From Helicobacter canis (GTDB lineage: Bacteria; Campylobacterota; Campylobacteria; Campylobacterales; Helicobacteraceae), in the NCBI RefSeq assembly GCF_900451095.1, contig NZ_UGHV01000001.1, positions 2,008,973-2,072,972 on the forward strand: DNA of 64,000 nt. The letters are read 5' to 3'. Every line of letters starts with the position of its first letter. Positions within the stretch are counted from its first letter, which is position 1. The position numbers and the translations under genes are program-made. The notes beneath the pieces were generated by a model. That model was not told where the DNA came from, did not search any database, and was given only the letters and a program-made list of their open reading frames with translations. This document shows, in pieces, positions 25,612-33,955 of this stretch.

Positions 25612-25842
25612 CTAGAAGTCAAAATCCACAGCCAAGCCCTTACTCATACTTTTATACACTGCCTTGATATAGCTATCTCGTATCTCGCACTGCTGCATTT
25701 CATCACACCCAAAGCACCCCTGCCTATGCGGATCGCTAGGATCTGGCAGTAGCCCTCTTGTCCCTTGGCATTCTTGCAGGCGTTGCAGCCGCTCATCTAG
25801 CTCTCTTTCAAACACATCTTCACTAGGATTTTGGCTCATCAT
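25612..25842 (-). CDS. Small conserved Cys-containing protein, function unknown
   Basis: 76 residues with a GCFGCDEMQQCEIRDSYIKA segment (CxxC plus a third Cys) and a C-terminal VYKSMSKGLAVDFDF. Similar short proteins with this CxxC..C and a terminal FDF occur in Campylobacterota as uncharacterised genes; a metal site is conceivable but not shown. The start overlaps the fbp stop by 4 bases, so it is co-translated with fructose-1,6-bisphosphatase. Confidence 0.6.
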   Translation of the reverse strand: MMSQNPSEDVFERELDERLQRLQECQGTRGLLPDPSDPHRQGCFGCDEMQQCEIRDSYIKAVYKSMSKGLAVDFDF

Positions 25843-26753
25843 CTCTCCTTATTCATATAGATTGCGCGCACTTGGGCTATTTCTTCTGTGCTGCCCAAGA
25901 AGCAAGGTGTGCTGTCGTGCAAGCCATCACACGATAAACTAAGCAATCGCTCACGCCCATTTATCGCCTCTCCGCCAGCCCTTTCATAGATAAAGGCAAA
26001 AGGGAAAACTTCAAAAAGCTTCCTTAGCTTGCCATTTGGCGCATCGCTTGTAGCAGGATAGCTAAATAGCCCACCCTTCTTACACAAAATCTGGTGCAAA
26101 TCCGGCACCATACCCCCAGAATACCGCAAGCGATACCCTTTGGCAAACAGACTCTCCACCAGCTCTTTATGCTCTTTGCTCCAGTGCTTTTGCGTGCCGC
26201 CCGGAGCATTAAGCTTGCCCTTAGATTCTAGCTGCAAAGCACCCTTGCTTCTCCACTGCCCCCCACTATACACACAATGCTCCACCCCCTCGCACGCTAG
26301 CACGACTTCTAAGCGCGGTCCATACACGATATAGGCTGCTGCTACAAGTGCGCTCGCACTAAATACGCCATCATAAATCCCAAATATACTCCCCACGCTT
26401 AAATTGGAGTCAAAAAGACTTGAGCCATCAAGCGGATCATAGGCTATAAGCAGACTGGATTCTAGAGACTGGCTAGAATCCAGCTGCAAAAAAGTGGATT
26501 CTACTAGACTAGAATCCACTTTTTGCTTATAGAGTGCGCTTGATTTTTCTTCTGAGCAGACTCCACCCACACACGCAAGCTTTAGTAGCGCATCTTCTAG
26601 TATTCTATCCGCTCGCACATCAACTGCTAGCTGCGTATCGCCACTAGCATTGGTGCTAGCTAGGTAGCCACTATCATCACATTGTAAAAGCTCTTGCAAT
26701 GTAATGGCGCATTGTTTAATACAGGAAAAAATCTCCAGAATCCTAGAATCCAT
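25839..26753 (-). CDS. fbp: Fructose-1,6-bisphosphatase class I with a repeat-derived insert
   Basis: Gluconeogenic phosphatase. AYDPLDGSSLFDSN (metal site) near residue 100, SVGSIFGIYDG, LRYSGGMVPDLHQIL and the C-terminal ERAGGEAINGRERLLS are diagnostic. Start ATG 26753 has AAAGGA upstream and is followed directly by GATTCTAGGATTC, a family A sequence. An extra ~28 residues (KQKVDSSLVESTF..) between EEK and the DPLDGSS motif are encoded by an A palindrome at 26489-26524. The 304-residue protein is otherwise normal. Confidence 0.92.
   Translation of the reverse strand: MDSRILEIFSCIKQCAITLQELLQCDDSGYLASTNASGDTQLAVDVRADRILEDALLKLACVGGVCSEEKSSALYKQKVDSSLVESTFLQLDSSQSLESSLLIAYDPLDGSSLFDSNLSVGSIFGIYDGVFSASALVAAAYIVYGPRLEVVLACEGVEHCVYSGGQWRSKGALQLESKGKLNAPGGTQKHWSKEHKELVESLFAKGYRLRYSGGMVPDLHQILCKKGGLFSYPATSDAPNGKLRKLFEVFPFAFIYERAGGEAINGRERLLSLSCDGLHDSTPCFLGSTEEIAQVRAIYMNKER
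26489..26524. repeat. Family A palindrome inside fbp
   Basis: AAAAAGTGGATTCTA and TAGAATCCACTTTTT arms separated by six bases; translated in the fbp frame as KQKVDSS and VESTF peptides. Confidence 0.85.
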
Positions 26754-26942
26754 CTTGTGTCCTTTCTGTAAATATCTATGAATTTGCCAACGCCTGCAAA
26801 CTCTTTGAAAACTTTGGCACAAATCGTGTAGCGATCTATTTAGCCTTAAATCTCCAGCGATTATAATCTAATGCAAATTATGCTATGCTTTAATTCTATC
26901 AATTCCATATATCCAAGTGCTACTTTAGACTAAAGGTTTTTT

Positions 26943-27584
26943 ATGCTTGTTGCCCCTAGTATTTTATCTGCGGATTTTTTGCGGCTTGGCGAAGAAGTGG
27001 ATTCTATCTGTCAGGCTAAGGCGGATTATTTACACATTGATGTGATGGATGGACACTTCGTCCCTAATCTTACCTTTGGACTGCCTATCATCTCTCAAGT
27101 CGCCAAGCGCGCGAGTATCCCGCTTGATGTGCATCTAATGGTAGAAAATGTCGAGTGGTTTGTGGAGTATTTTTTGCCTTTACGCCCGGAGTTTATAAGC
27201 GTGCATATCGAAGCTGTAACGCATTTGCATAGGCTTATCTCTCATATCCGCGCAAATGGCGTGCGCCCAGCAGTCGTGCTGAATCCACACACGAGCCAGG
27301 AAAGCTTGCGCTATATTTTGCCAGATGTGGATATGGTGCTTTTAATGAGTGTGAATCCGGGCTTTGGAGGGCAGAGCTTTATCCCAAGTGTGCTTGAAAA
27401 AGCCTGCCGACTCAAGGAGTTAATAGAATCCAAAAACCCAAACTGCTTGATCGAAGTTGATGGCGGAATCAATGCAGATAATATCAAAAGCCTGCAAGAA
27501 GTAGGCGTTGATGTCGCAGTGGCAGGGAGCTATGTGTTTGGCAGTGATAATTATGCCAAAGCCATAGCATCACTAAAGCCCTAG
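26943..27584 (+). CDS. rpe: Ribulose-phosphate 3-epimerase
   Basis: 213 residues, normal length. (beta/alpha)8 enzyme of the pentose phosphate pathway. Signature blocks: APSILSADF, LHIDVMDGHFVPNLTFG (metal and catalytic residues), DVHLMV, VNPGFGGQSFI and EVDGGIN. Located next to fbp (divergent), both linked to sugar-phosphate metabolism, and followed closely by the exonuclease gene. Confidence 0.97.
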   Translation: MLVAPSILSADFLRLGEEVDSICQAKADYLHIDVMDGHFVPNLTFGLPIISQVAKRASIPLDVHLMVENVEWFVEYFLPLRPEFISVHIEAVTHLHRLISHIRANGVRPAVVLNPHTSQESLRYILPDVDMVLLMSVNPGFGGQSFIPSVLEKACRLKELIESKNPNCLIEVDGGINADNIKSLQEVGVDVAVAGSYVFGSDNYAKAIASLKP

Positions 27585-27597
27585 AGAGAGATAGGCT

Positions 27598-28359
27598 TTG
27601 AGCAATAATCTCCACGCGCTTGCCAAAACCCTAGACTCAAGGCTGTGTGAGCGTGCGATAGGATATGATGATATGGAGCATTTGCTAAAAAGCTTTAAAG
27701 CAAATGCTCTAGAGCTAGAGCTGCTAAAAGCCCAAGGCTTCCCACTAGAATCCAACGCGCAAGCCTACTTCCTCCACACTGCCACCACGCCCTATACTAA
27801 GCAGAGATTTTGCTTTGTCGATATAGAGACCACAGGGGCACGCCCACAAGAATCCCAGATCATAGAAATTGGCGCGATTATGTATGAAAATGGTGAGATT
27901 GTGGGGAAGTTTGATGAGTTTATCTACGCACCATTTGTGCCAGAGTCTATCACGCAAATCACAGGCATTACCGCGCCTATGCTAGAAGATGCGCGCCCAG
28001 CTAAAGCAGTGCTACAAGACTTCCGCGCGTTTTTGGGGCAGAGCGTGTTTGTGGCACACAATGTAGGCTTTGATTATAGTTTCATCAGCCACGAGCTGGA
28101 GCATTATGGGCTTGGCAGTTTGCTTAATCACCGTTTATGCACAATTGACCTAGCAAGAAGAACCATTCTCTCCAAACGCTATTCCTTGCAATATCTCAAT
28201 GAATTTTTAGGGATCAATACGCCCTCTGCGCACAGAGCCTATGCCGATGCACTCACTGCTTTAAAAGTCTTTGAAATCGCACATCTCTGCCTACCTAGCT
28301 CGATTTATAGCACACAAGATTTACTAGCATTTTCTCGCGCTAAGCACAAGGCTTTCTAG
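27598..28359 (+). CDS. DnaQ-family 3'-5' exonuclease
   Basis: 253 residues. ExoI motif FVDIETTG (Asp75, Glu77), ExoII VAHNVGFDYSFI and ExoIII HRAYADALTAL, so a DEDDh exonuclease of the DnaQ type, with a ~65-residue N-terminal region before it. It could be the proofreading subunit or a repair exonuclease. The apparent start is TTG 27598, 14 bases after rpe, with an AGAGAGATAGG upstream; an ATG at 27669 (MDDMEHLL-type) cannot be excluded. Confidence 0.85.
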   Translation: MSNNLHALAKTLDSRLCERAIGYDDMEHLLKSFKANALELELLKAQGFPLESNAQAYFLHTATTPYTKQRFCFVDIETTGARPQESQIIEIGAIMYENGEIVGKFDEFIYAPFVPESITQITGITAPMLEDARPAKAVLQDFRAFLGQSVFVAHNVGFDYSFISHELEHYGLGSLLNHRLCTIDLARRTILSKRYSLQYLNEFLGINTPSAHRAYADALTALKVFEIAHLCLPSSIYSTQDLLAFSRAKHKAF

Positions 28360-28381
28360 GTATGGTTTTTGCTTACTCTGC

Positions 28382-28387
28382 TATAAT
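28382..28387 (+). promoter_or_regulatory. -10 box of cdtABC
   Basis: TATAAT, 29 bases upstream of the cdtA GTG start. No convincing -35. The RBS AAGGAG is at 28405-28410. Confidence 0.5.
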
Positions 28388-28415
28388 ACACACGACAACA
28401 CCACAAGGAGCCTAA

Positions 28416-29117
28416 GTGCCGCAATCAATCCTTTCTGCCCTTGCGCGATTAGTGTCAATAAGCTTTTTAGGTTTATTGATATTGCCATTTGTCATCTTAG
28501 GTTGTGCCAGCAATGCTGCAAACCCCTTAGCTGCAAATATCAGTGGCAACGCCCCACATCAAACCAATGATCCATTAGCCATAGGCACCAAGCCAATCGC
28601 CCCAGCAAAGCAAAGGATACCAAGCTTTATCCACAATACTAAATCATCTCTTAGCCCCATTATGGGTGATCCTAGGGATTTTGTCGCTATACTAAATCAA
28701 GGTGCAGGTGTAATCACAATATGGGCTAGCGCACCTGCTAGCTGGGTGTGGGTGCATTCTGCAGCATTGCATACACAATTTGGCGATGCGTTTAATTGGG
28801 TTATGCAGCCCATTGGCGATGGCTTTATCCGCTTTATCAACAAGCTCACACATACCTGCTTAAATGTTTATGGGCAAGGCGTGATCCACTACCCCTGTGA
28901 TCCCAAAAACCCCAATCAATTTTTCCGCTTACTTCCTATGCAAAATGGCGCAGTTGCTATCCAAAGTGCCAGCACTAATCTCTGCTTGCAAACAAGTATG
29001 CGCACCAAAGTAAATCACCCACTCGTGCTAAACAAATGCCTAAAGGTGGCAAACTCCGAACAGCAGTGGTTTATCATCCCGCCTTTTGCTAAACCCACAC
29101 CAATCCTATATCCATAA
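28416..29117 (+). CDS. cdtA: Cytolethal distending toxin subunit A (lipoprotein)
   Basis: 233 residues from a GTG start with AAGGAG upstream. Lipoprotein signal peptide ending in the lipobox VILGC. The C-terminal 150 residues form a ricin-type beta-trefoil: ALHTQFGDAFNWVMQP, THTCLNVYG, FFRLLPMQNGAVAIQSA and NLCLQTSM, as in CdtA. CdtA with CdtC binds host cells and delivers CdtB. Followed by cdtB after 14 bases. Confidence 0.9.
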   Translation: MPQSILSALARLVSISFLGLLILPFVILGCASNAANPLAANISGNAPHQTNDPLAIGTKPIAPAKQRIPSFIHNTKSSLSPIMGDPRDFVAILNQGAGVITIWASAPASWVWVHSAALHTQFGDAFNWVMQPIGDGFIRFINKLTHTCLNVYGQGVIHYPCDPKNPNQFFRLLPMQNGAVAIQSASTNLCLQTSMRTKVNHPLVLNKCLKVANSEQQWFIIPPFAKPTPILYP

Positions 29118-29131
29118 GTCAAGGAAGCCCT

Positions 29132-29971
29132 ATGTCTTATATATCACGCCATCAAATATTGCATAGATTTGTGTTTGTATATAGCACGCTGTGTCTCATC
29201 ATCGCACACGCTTTAGCCGATATGCGCGACTACAAAATAGGCTCGTGGAATCTCAATGACACACAAATGCCCATTGAAGAAAAGTGGAACAATACCATCC
29301 GCAGTCTCCTTGGCGGAAGCAATGGCGTAGATATTTTGGCACTACAAGAAGTGGGCGGTCTCCCCACAAATGTGGATTTTATCAAGACTTTCACCCTACC
29401 CTATGCCACCACACTGCCTATCCAAGAGTATCAATGGGATCTAGGCAAAGGATATGGCAAAGTATTTGTCTATTTTATGCGTGCTGATACAAATATGCGC
29501 GGCATCAATCTTGCCATCATCACAAAAAAACGCGCCACTGAGGTCTTTGCCATTAAGCCAAGCAATAAAATCTCGCTGCCAATGTTAGCAATCGCCTTGA
29601 ATGATGATGTGTTTATCACAATGGATTCTATCGATAGAAAAGGAGCAGACACCCCTGCTAATATCGCCAATACATTTGACTACTTCGCCAAACACCCAAG
29701 AGCGCAAACGCTGCAGTGGCTTATCCTTGGGAGCTTTAATACCCACCCACAAGCCCTGCAAGCAGCAATCCCCCCAAGCTTGCAAGAGCGGATCGCTATC
29801 ATCGCACCAACTGTAGCAACTAGGAAAAATGGTGGAATCCTAGAATATGCGCTTAGTGGTAATTCTGGGAAGTCTCCCTACCTAGCCCCCACACTCAAAG
29901 CCCACCTAGGATATAGCAATGTAAGGCTACAATTTGATTCGGCTCATATCCCTATAATATTTAGCAAATAA
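29132..29971 (+). CDS. cdtB: CdtB-family protein with a degenerate DNase active site
   Basis: 279 residues with a signal peptide (cleavage likely after HALA). Homology to CdtB is clear: IGSWNLND, VDILALQEVG, NMRGINLAIITKKRA, a WLILGSFNTHP block and GGILEYALSGNS. The DNase I-type catalytic set is mostly altered: Glu73 is kept, but the first catalytic His position is Asp165, the metal-binding Asp of the GDFN motif is Ser201 (Asn203 kept), the Asp of the LDYA motif is Glu238, and the Asp before the last His is Ala271 (His272 kept). The frame is intact and flanked by cdtA and cdtC, so this looks like a retained but nuclease-defective or re-purposed subunit. Confidence 0.88.
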   Translation: MSYISRHQILHRFVFVYSTLCLIIAHALADMRDYKIGSWNLNDTQMPIEEKWNNTIRSLLGGSNGVDILALQEVGGLPTNVDFIKTFTLPYATTLPIQEYQWDLGKGYGKVFVYFMRADTNMRGINLAIITKKRATEVFAIKPSNKISLPMLAIALNDDVFITMDSIDRKGADTPANIANTFDYFAKHPRAQTLQWLILGSFNTHPQALQAAIPPSLQERIAIIAPTVATRKNGGILEYALSGNSGKSPYLAPTLKAHLGYSNVRLQFDSAHIPIIFSK

Positions 29972-29980
29972 GGATAATGT

Positions 29981-30529
29981 ATGATCGCTATCAATCATTC
30001 TAAACGACTATGGATTCTAGCTAGTATATTCCTTTGCACAGGATTTTCTCTAGTCTATGCCAAAAAGCAGCCGCTAATCACCAATCAATCTGTATCTATC
30101 CGCGCTATGAGCACAGGAGAATCTCTCTATGCAAACGGCAGTGTCGCAGAAGTGAATTGGAATCTTATAGAAGTAATGCTACCGGGCTATTTAAATAAAA
30201 AATTCCCTTTTGGTGCAGTGCAATTCCGCCATATCAGCAAGCACGATCAATGCCTTATGAGTGATGGATTCTGGCTTGGTCTTGGAGAATGTTCCACGGT
30301 GCGTTTGGGTGATCATCGCACGCTTTTTTCCTTACTGCCAACTTCTAGTGGCGCACTACAAATCCAATCCATTGCTGCTGAAGGATGCTTAGTTGTAGAA
30401 TCTAGTGGCAAGAAAATCGCTCAAAGTCTAAGAATCTTGCCTTGCTTTACCGCTGCGCATACGCCGATAGATTTGCGCTGGCTTTGGGTGCTCACGCCAC
30501 CTCGCATCGACACAAAACTCTCAATGTGA
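29981..30529 (+). CDS. cdtC: Cytolethal distending toxin subunit C
   Basis: 182 residues with an N-terminal signal segment ending near LVYAKK. Ricin-like lectin fold features of CdtC: FGAVQFRHISKHDQCLMSDG, GECS, FSLLPTSSGALQIQSIAAEGC. Third gene of the operon, starting 10 bases after cdtB with an AAGGA upstream. No repeats intrude into the three cdt genes. Confidence 0.88.
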   Translation: MIAINHSKRLWILASIFLCTGFSLVYAKKQPLITNQSVSIRAMSTGESLYANGSVAEVNWNLIEVMLPGYLNKKFPFGAVQFRHISKHDQCLMSDGFWLGLGECSTVRLGDHRTLFSLLPTSSGALQIQSIAAEGCLVVESSGKKIAQSLRILPCFTAAHTPIDLRWLWVLTPPRIDTKLSM

Positions 30530-30674
30530 TTTTGCAGCATTTATTCACATCAATTAAGCGCGATGCTTTGCGCTTGGTAAAAATCTTTAAATATTGCCTA
30601 TTGAGAATAAATCCCCCTACATAACTTCAGGCACACAATCCAAAAAATAATCTAATTTAGACATTAAATATCTC

Positions 30675-30704
30675 TTGACAACAAGGGGTAATTTTATGTA
30701 TAAT
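30675..30704 (+). promoter_or_regulatory. Sigma-70 promoter of the tRNA-tuf operon
   Basis: TTGACA (30675-30680), 18-base spacer, TATAAT (30699-30704); the first tRNA begins 15 bases further. The best-looking promoter in the window, as expected for a tRNA/EF-Tu transcription unit. Confidence 0.8.
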
Positions 30705-30719
30705 CCCGATTTTTTTAAT

Positions 30720-30795
30720 GCTGGTTTAGCTCAGTTGGTAGAGCATCTGCCTTGTAAGCAGAGGGTCGGGGGTTCAAGTCCCTTAACCAGCTCCA
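30720..30795 (+). tRNA. tRNA-Thr (TGT)
   Basis: Acceptor GCTGGTT pairs with AACCAGC, anticodon loop CTTGTAA with TGT, TTCAAGT in the T arm, CCA encoded. Confidence 0.95.
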
Positions 30796-30851
30796 TTTTC
30801 AAACTCTAACAGACTTTTCTGATTCAGTGTTTGACCAGTTTTTGCTGATTT

Positions 30852-30936
<85 letters not shown>

Positions 30937-30979
30937 TAGTTTAAGCATTGTCTTAGATGTGGTTTGTAGGAGCATTTTC

Positions 30980-31056
30980 GCGGGAATAGCTCAGTTGGCT
31001 AGAGCATCAGCCTTCCAAGCTGAGGGTCGCGGGTTCGAGCCCCGTTTCCCGCTCCA
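30980..31056 (+). tRNA. tRNA-Gly (TCC)
   Basis: Acceptor GCGGGAA/TTCCCGC, anticodon loop CTTCCAA with TCC, GGTTCGAGCC T arm, CCA encoded. Confidence 0.95.
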
Positions 31057-31108
31057 TACTGGGAGCTGAAGTAATCTTCACTATGTAGTCGCTCTCAAGA
31101 CCATTTAT

Positions 31109-31183
31109 GCCCATATAGCTCAGTGGCAGAGCACTTCCTTGGTAAGGAAGAGGTCGGCGGTTCAATCCCGCTTATGGGCTCCA
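31109..31183 (+). tRNA. tRNA-Thr (GGT)
   Basis: Acceptor GCCCATA/TATGGGC, anticodon loop TTGGTAA with GGT, CCA encoded. The order Thr-Tyr-Gly-Thr before tuf matches the E. coli thrU-tyrU-glyT-thrT-tufB cluster. Confidence 0.95.
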
Positions 31184-31274
31184 GTTTTTCTAGCGGTTTT
31201 GTTGTAATCTTTATCTTTACATAAAGAAATAAGGATTATAATCAAGGCTTCAAATTCAATTTTAGGAGACTTTT

Positions 31275-32474
31275 ATGGCAAAGGAAAAATTTGTCAAGAA
31301 TAAGCCCCATGTCAATATTGGGACAATTGGGCATGTTGACCACGGTAAAACAACTCTAAGTGCTGCTATATCTGCTGTTCTTGCGACAAAAGGTCTTGCA
31401 GAAATGAAAGATTACGACAAAATCGATAACGCTCCTGAGGAGAGAGAAAGAGGGATTACTATCGCAACTTCTCATATCGAATACGAAACAGAAAATCGCC
31501 ACTATGCACATGTGGATTGTCCAGGACACGCCGACTATGTAAAAAATATGATTACAGGTGCGGCACAAATGGATGGGGCTATTCTTGTTGTCTCTGCTGC
31601 AGATGGTCCTATGCCACAAACTCGTGAGCATATCTTGCTATCTCGTCAAGTAGGTGTGCCATATATTGTTGTTTTCTTGAATAAGCAAGATATGGTTGAT
31701 GATCAAGAATTGCTTGACTTGGTGGAAATGGAGGTTAGAGAGCTTCTTAGTGCGTATGACTTCCCTGGAGATGATACACCTATCGTAGCTGGATCAGCTC
31801 TTAAAGCCCTAGAAGAAGCCAAAGCTGGTAGCGTTGGTGATTGGGGACAAAAGGTTCTAGATCTTATGGCGAAAGTTGATGAGTATATCCCTACTCCAGA
31901 GCGCGATACAGAAAAAACTTTCCTTATGCCAGTAGAGGATGTTTTTTCAATTGCTGGTCGTGGGACAGTTGTAACCGGCAGGATTGAAAGAGGTGTTGTT
32001 AAAGTTGGCGATGAAGTAGAAATCGTTGGCATTCGAGATACACAAAAGACAACAGTTACTGGTGTCGAAATGTTTAGAAAAGAGCTAGACAAAGGTGAAG
32101 CTGGGGATAATGTTGGTATTCTCTTGAGAGGGACGAAGAAAGAGGAAGTAGAGAGAGGTATGGTTCTTTGTAAACCCGGTTCCATTACTCCTCATAGCGA
32201 ATTTGAAGGTGAGATCTATGTCCTATCCAAAGATGAAGGTGGCAGACATACTCCATTCTTCAATAACTATCGCCCACAATTCTATGTGCGAACGACCGAT
32301 GTAACAGGTTCTATCAAGTTACCAGATGGTGTAGAAATGGTTATGCCTGGCGATAATGTCAAAATCACTGTCGAGCTTATCAGCCCTATCGCACTTGAGC
32401 TTGGGACTAAATTTGCCATCCGTGAAGGCGGTAGAACTGTCGGCGCTGGTGTTGTAAGCAAGATTATCAAGTAA
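31275..32474 (+). CDS. tuf: Elongation factor Tu
   Basis: 399 residues, standard length. Brings aminoacyl-tRNA to the ribosome. G1 [50 protein letters not shown] and SALKALEE are all present, with domains 2 and 3 complete. Follows four tRNA genes, presumably on one transcript; rpmG follows after 14 bases. RBS TAGGAG upstream. Confidence 0.99.
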   Translation: MAKEKFVKNKPHVNIGTIGHVDHGKTTLSAAISAVLATKGLAEMKDYDKIDNAPEERERGITIATSHIEYETENRHYAHVDCPGHADYVKNMITGAAQMDGAILVVSAADGPMPQTREHILLSRQVGVPYIVVFLNKQDMVDDQELLDLVEMEVRELLSAYDFPGDDTPIVAGSALKALEEAKAGSVGDWGQKVLDLMAKVDEYIPTPERDTEKTFLMPVEDVFSIAGRGTVVTGRIERGVVKVGDEVEIVGIRDTQKTTVTGVEMFRKELDKGEAGDNVGILLRGTKKEEVERGMVLCKPGSITPHSEFEGEIYVLSKDEGGRHTPFFNNYRPQFYVRTTDVTGSIKLPDGVEMVMPGDNVKITVELISPIALELGTKFAIREGGRTVGAGVVSKIIK

Positions 32475-32488
32475 TCAAGGCTCACAAA

Positions 32489-32659
32489 ATGGCTAAGGGT
32501 AATGTGATAAAAATTGGTTTGAAATGTTCGGAATGTGGGGACATTAACTACAGCACAACTAAAAATGCTAAAACAAAAACAGAAAAACTGGAGCTCAAGA
32601 AGTTCTGCCCTAGGCTTAACAAACACACTATTCACAAAGAAGTTAAGCTTAAAAGCTAG
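32489..32659 (+). CDS. rpmG: 50S ribosomal protein L33
   Basis: 56 residues ([18 protein letters not shown] ..), a short gene easily missed. Zinc-ribbon form with CSEC in the N-terminal half; the second pair is reduced to a single Cys in [11 protein letters not shown], so metal binding may be incomplete. Sits in its usual place between tuf, tRNA-Trp and secE. Confidence 0.95.
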   Translation: MAKGNVIKIGLKCSECGDINYSTTKNAKTKTEKLELKKFCPRLNKHTIHKEVKLKS

Positions 32660-32677
32660 AGTTTATCTCTAGCTTTT
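32651..32677. terminator. Hairpin at the end of rpmG
   Basis: Perfect 11-bp stem AAAAGCTAGAG / CTCTAGCTTTT with a 5-base loop, overlapping the rpmG stop codon and ending 2 bases before tRNA-Trp. It could be a partial terminator or a processing hairpin for the tRNA. Confidence 0.55.
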
Positions 32678-32679
32678 CT

Positions 32680-32755
32680 AGGTCAGTAGCTCCAATGGTA
32701 GAGCGTCGGTCTCCAAAACCGGTTGTTGGGGGTTCGAGTCCCTCCTGACCTGCCA
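32680..32755 (+). tRNA. tRNA-Trp (CCA)
   Basis: Acceptor AGGTCAG/CTGACCT, anticodon CCA in TCTCCAAA, CCA tail encoded. Located between rpmG and secE. Confidence 0.95.
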
Positions 32756-32778
32756 TTAGCAATAATACAAGGCAAGAA

Positions 32779-32964
32779 ATGAAAAAAATAATTACTTACT
32801 ATAAAGCAGCAAAAGAAGAGCTTCTTAAAGTTGTTTTTCCAACAAAAGAACAAATTCGAAATGCTCTAATATCTGTAGTTGTTGTGGTTATTGTGGTTGC
32901 TTTGTTTTTGGGTCTAGTCGATCTTATTTTGTTTGCTTCTGTGTCTAAATTTTTTGGAGATTAG
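32779..32964 (+). CDS. secE: Preprotein translocase subunit SecE
   Basis: 61 residues: an amphipathic N-terminal helix with KEELLKVVFPTKEQI (the conserved WPT region in a VFPT form) followed by one long membrane segment. SecE clamps SecY in the inner membrane. Position directly before nusG is the conserved bacterial order. Confidence 0.95.
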   Translation: MKKIITYYKAAKEELLKVVFPTKEQIRNALISVVVVVIVVALFLGLVDLILFASVSKFFGD

Positions 32965-32973
32965 GAGATTTAT

Positions 32974-33504
32974 ATGTCGCTAGGTTGGTATGCTATACAA
33001 ACATATTCTGGCAGTGAGCAATCAGTAAAAAAAGCCATTGAAAATCTTGTTCAAGAGCTTGGTCTCCAAGACAGAGTAAAAGAGGTGGTTGTTCCTACAG
33101 AAGACATCTATGAGATGAAAGATGGAGCAAAGAAAATAAGTGCGAGAAGTATATATCCAGGATATGTATTTATACATGTGGATTTGGATACATCGCTTTG
33201 GCATACGATCCAATCCCTTCCTAGGGTCAGCGGTTTCATTGGTGAGAGCAAGAAGCCAACTCCACTGAGCGAGGCAGATATTACCCATATCCTAGAGAAA
33301 AACACAAACCGCGCAGCACCTAAGCCTAAGGTGTCGTTTGACCCCGGAGAAGTTGTAAGAATCAATGAAGGTCCTTTTGCTAACTTCACTGCAACTGTTG
33401 AAGGATACGATATTGAACACAAAAAGCTGAAGCTAAATGTTTCTATCTTTGGGAGAAATACTCCAATAGAAATCTTGTATTCACAAGTGGAAAAAATAGT
33501 TTAA
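32974..33504 (+). CDS. nusG: Transcription termination/antitermination factor NusG
   Basis: 176 residues. NGN domain WYAIQTYSGSEQSVKKAIE with PGYVFIHVDLD and RVSGFIG, then a KOW domain FDPGEVVRINEGPFANF. It binds RNA polymerase and couples it to Rho or the ribosome. First soluble gene of the nusG-rplKAJL run. Confidence 0.98.
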   Translation: MSLGWYAIQTYSGSEQSVKKAIENLVQELGLQDRVKEVVVPTEDIYEMKDGAKKISARSIYPGYVFIHVDLDTSLWHTIQSLPRVSGFIGESKKPTPLSEADITHILEKNTNRAAPKPKVSFDPGEVVRINEGPFANFTATVEGYDIEHKKLKLNVSIFGRNTPIEILYSQVEKIV

Positions 33505-33516
33505 GAAAGGTAAAAA

Positions 33517-33942
33517 ATGGCAAAGAAAATAGTAGGTGAATTAAAACTTCAAATTCCCGCAGGAAAGGCGAATCCATCTCCACCCGTTGGTCCAGCTCTT
33601 GGACAAAGGGGGATCAATATTATGGAATTTTGCAAAGCTTTTAATGAAAAGACTAAAGACATGGGTGATTTTAACATACCAGTTATCATTACTGTCTATC
33701 AGGACAAGAGCTTTACTTTTATCACAAAAAAACCACCCGTAACAGATCTTATCAAAAAGGCTTCTGGCATCTCGAAAGGATCCGATAATCCCTTAAAAAA
33801 TAAGGTTGGTAAGCTCACTTCTAAACAGTTGCAAGATATTGCTGAGGCAAAAATGGAAGATCTTAACGCTAATGATATAGAAGCGGCTAAAAAAATTGTT
33901 GCTGGGTCTGCGCGAAGTATGGGTATAGAAATTGTAGGATAA
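33517..33942 (+). CDS. rplK: 50S ribosomal protein L11
   Basis: 141 residues, normal length. [20 protein letters not shown], then [15 protein letters not shown] and the C-terminal RNA-binding block [12 protein letters not shown]. Binds the GTPase-associated centre of 23S rRNA. 12 bases after nusG. Confidence 0.99.
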   Translation: MAKKIVGELKLQIPAGKANPSPPVGPALGQRGINIMEFCKAFNEKTKDMGDFNIPVIITVYQDKSFTFITKKPPVTDLIKKASGISKGSDNPLKNKVGKLTSKQLQDIAEAKMEDLNANDIEAAKKIVAGSARSMGIEIVG

Positions 33943-33955
33943 ATGGAGAATACAG

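Noticed and set aside
30530..30719. Possible small gene between cdtC and the tRNA cluster
   Set aside because: Only a short frame without RBS or recognisable motif; the region is explained by the tRNA-tuf promoter.
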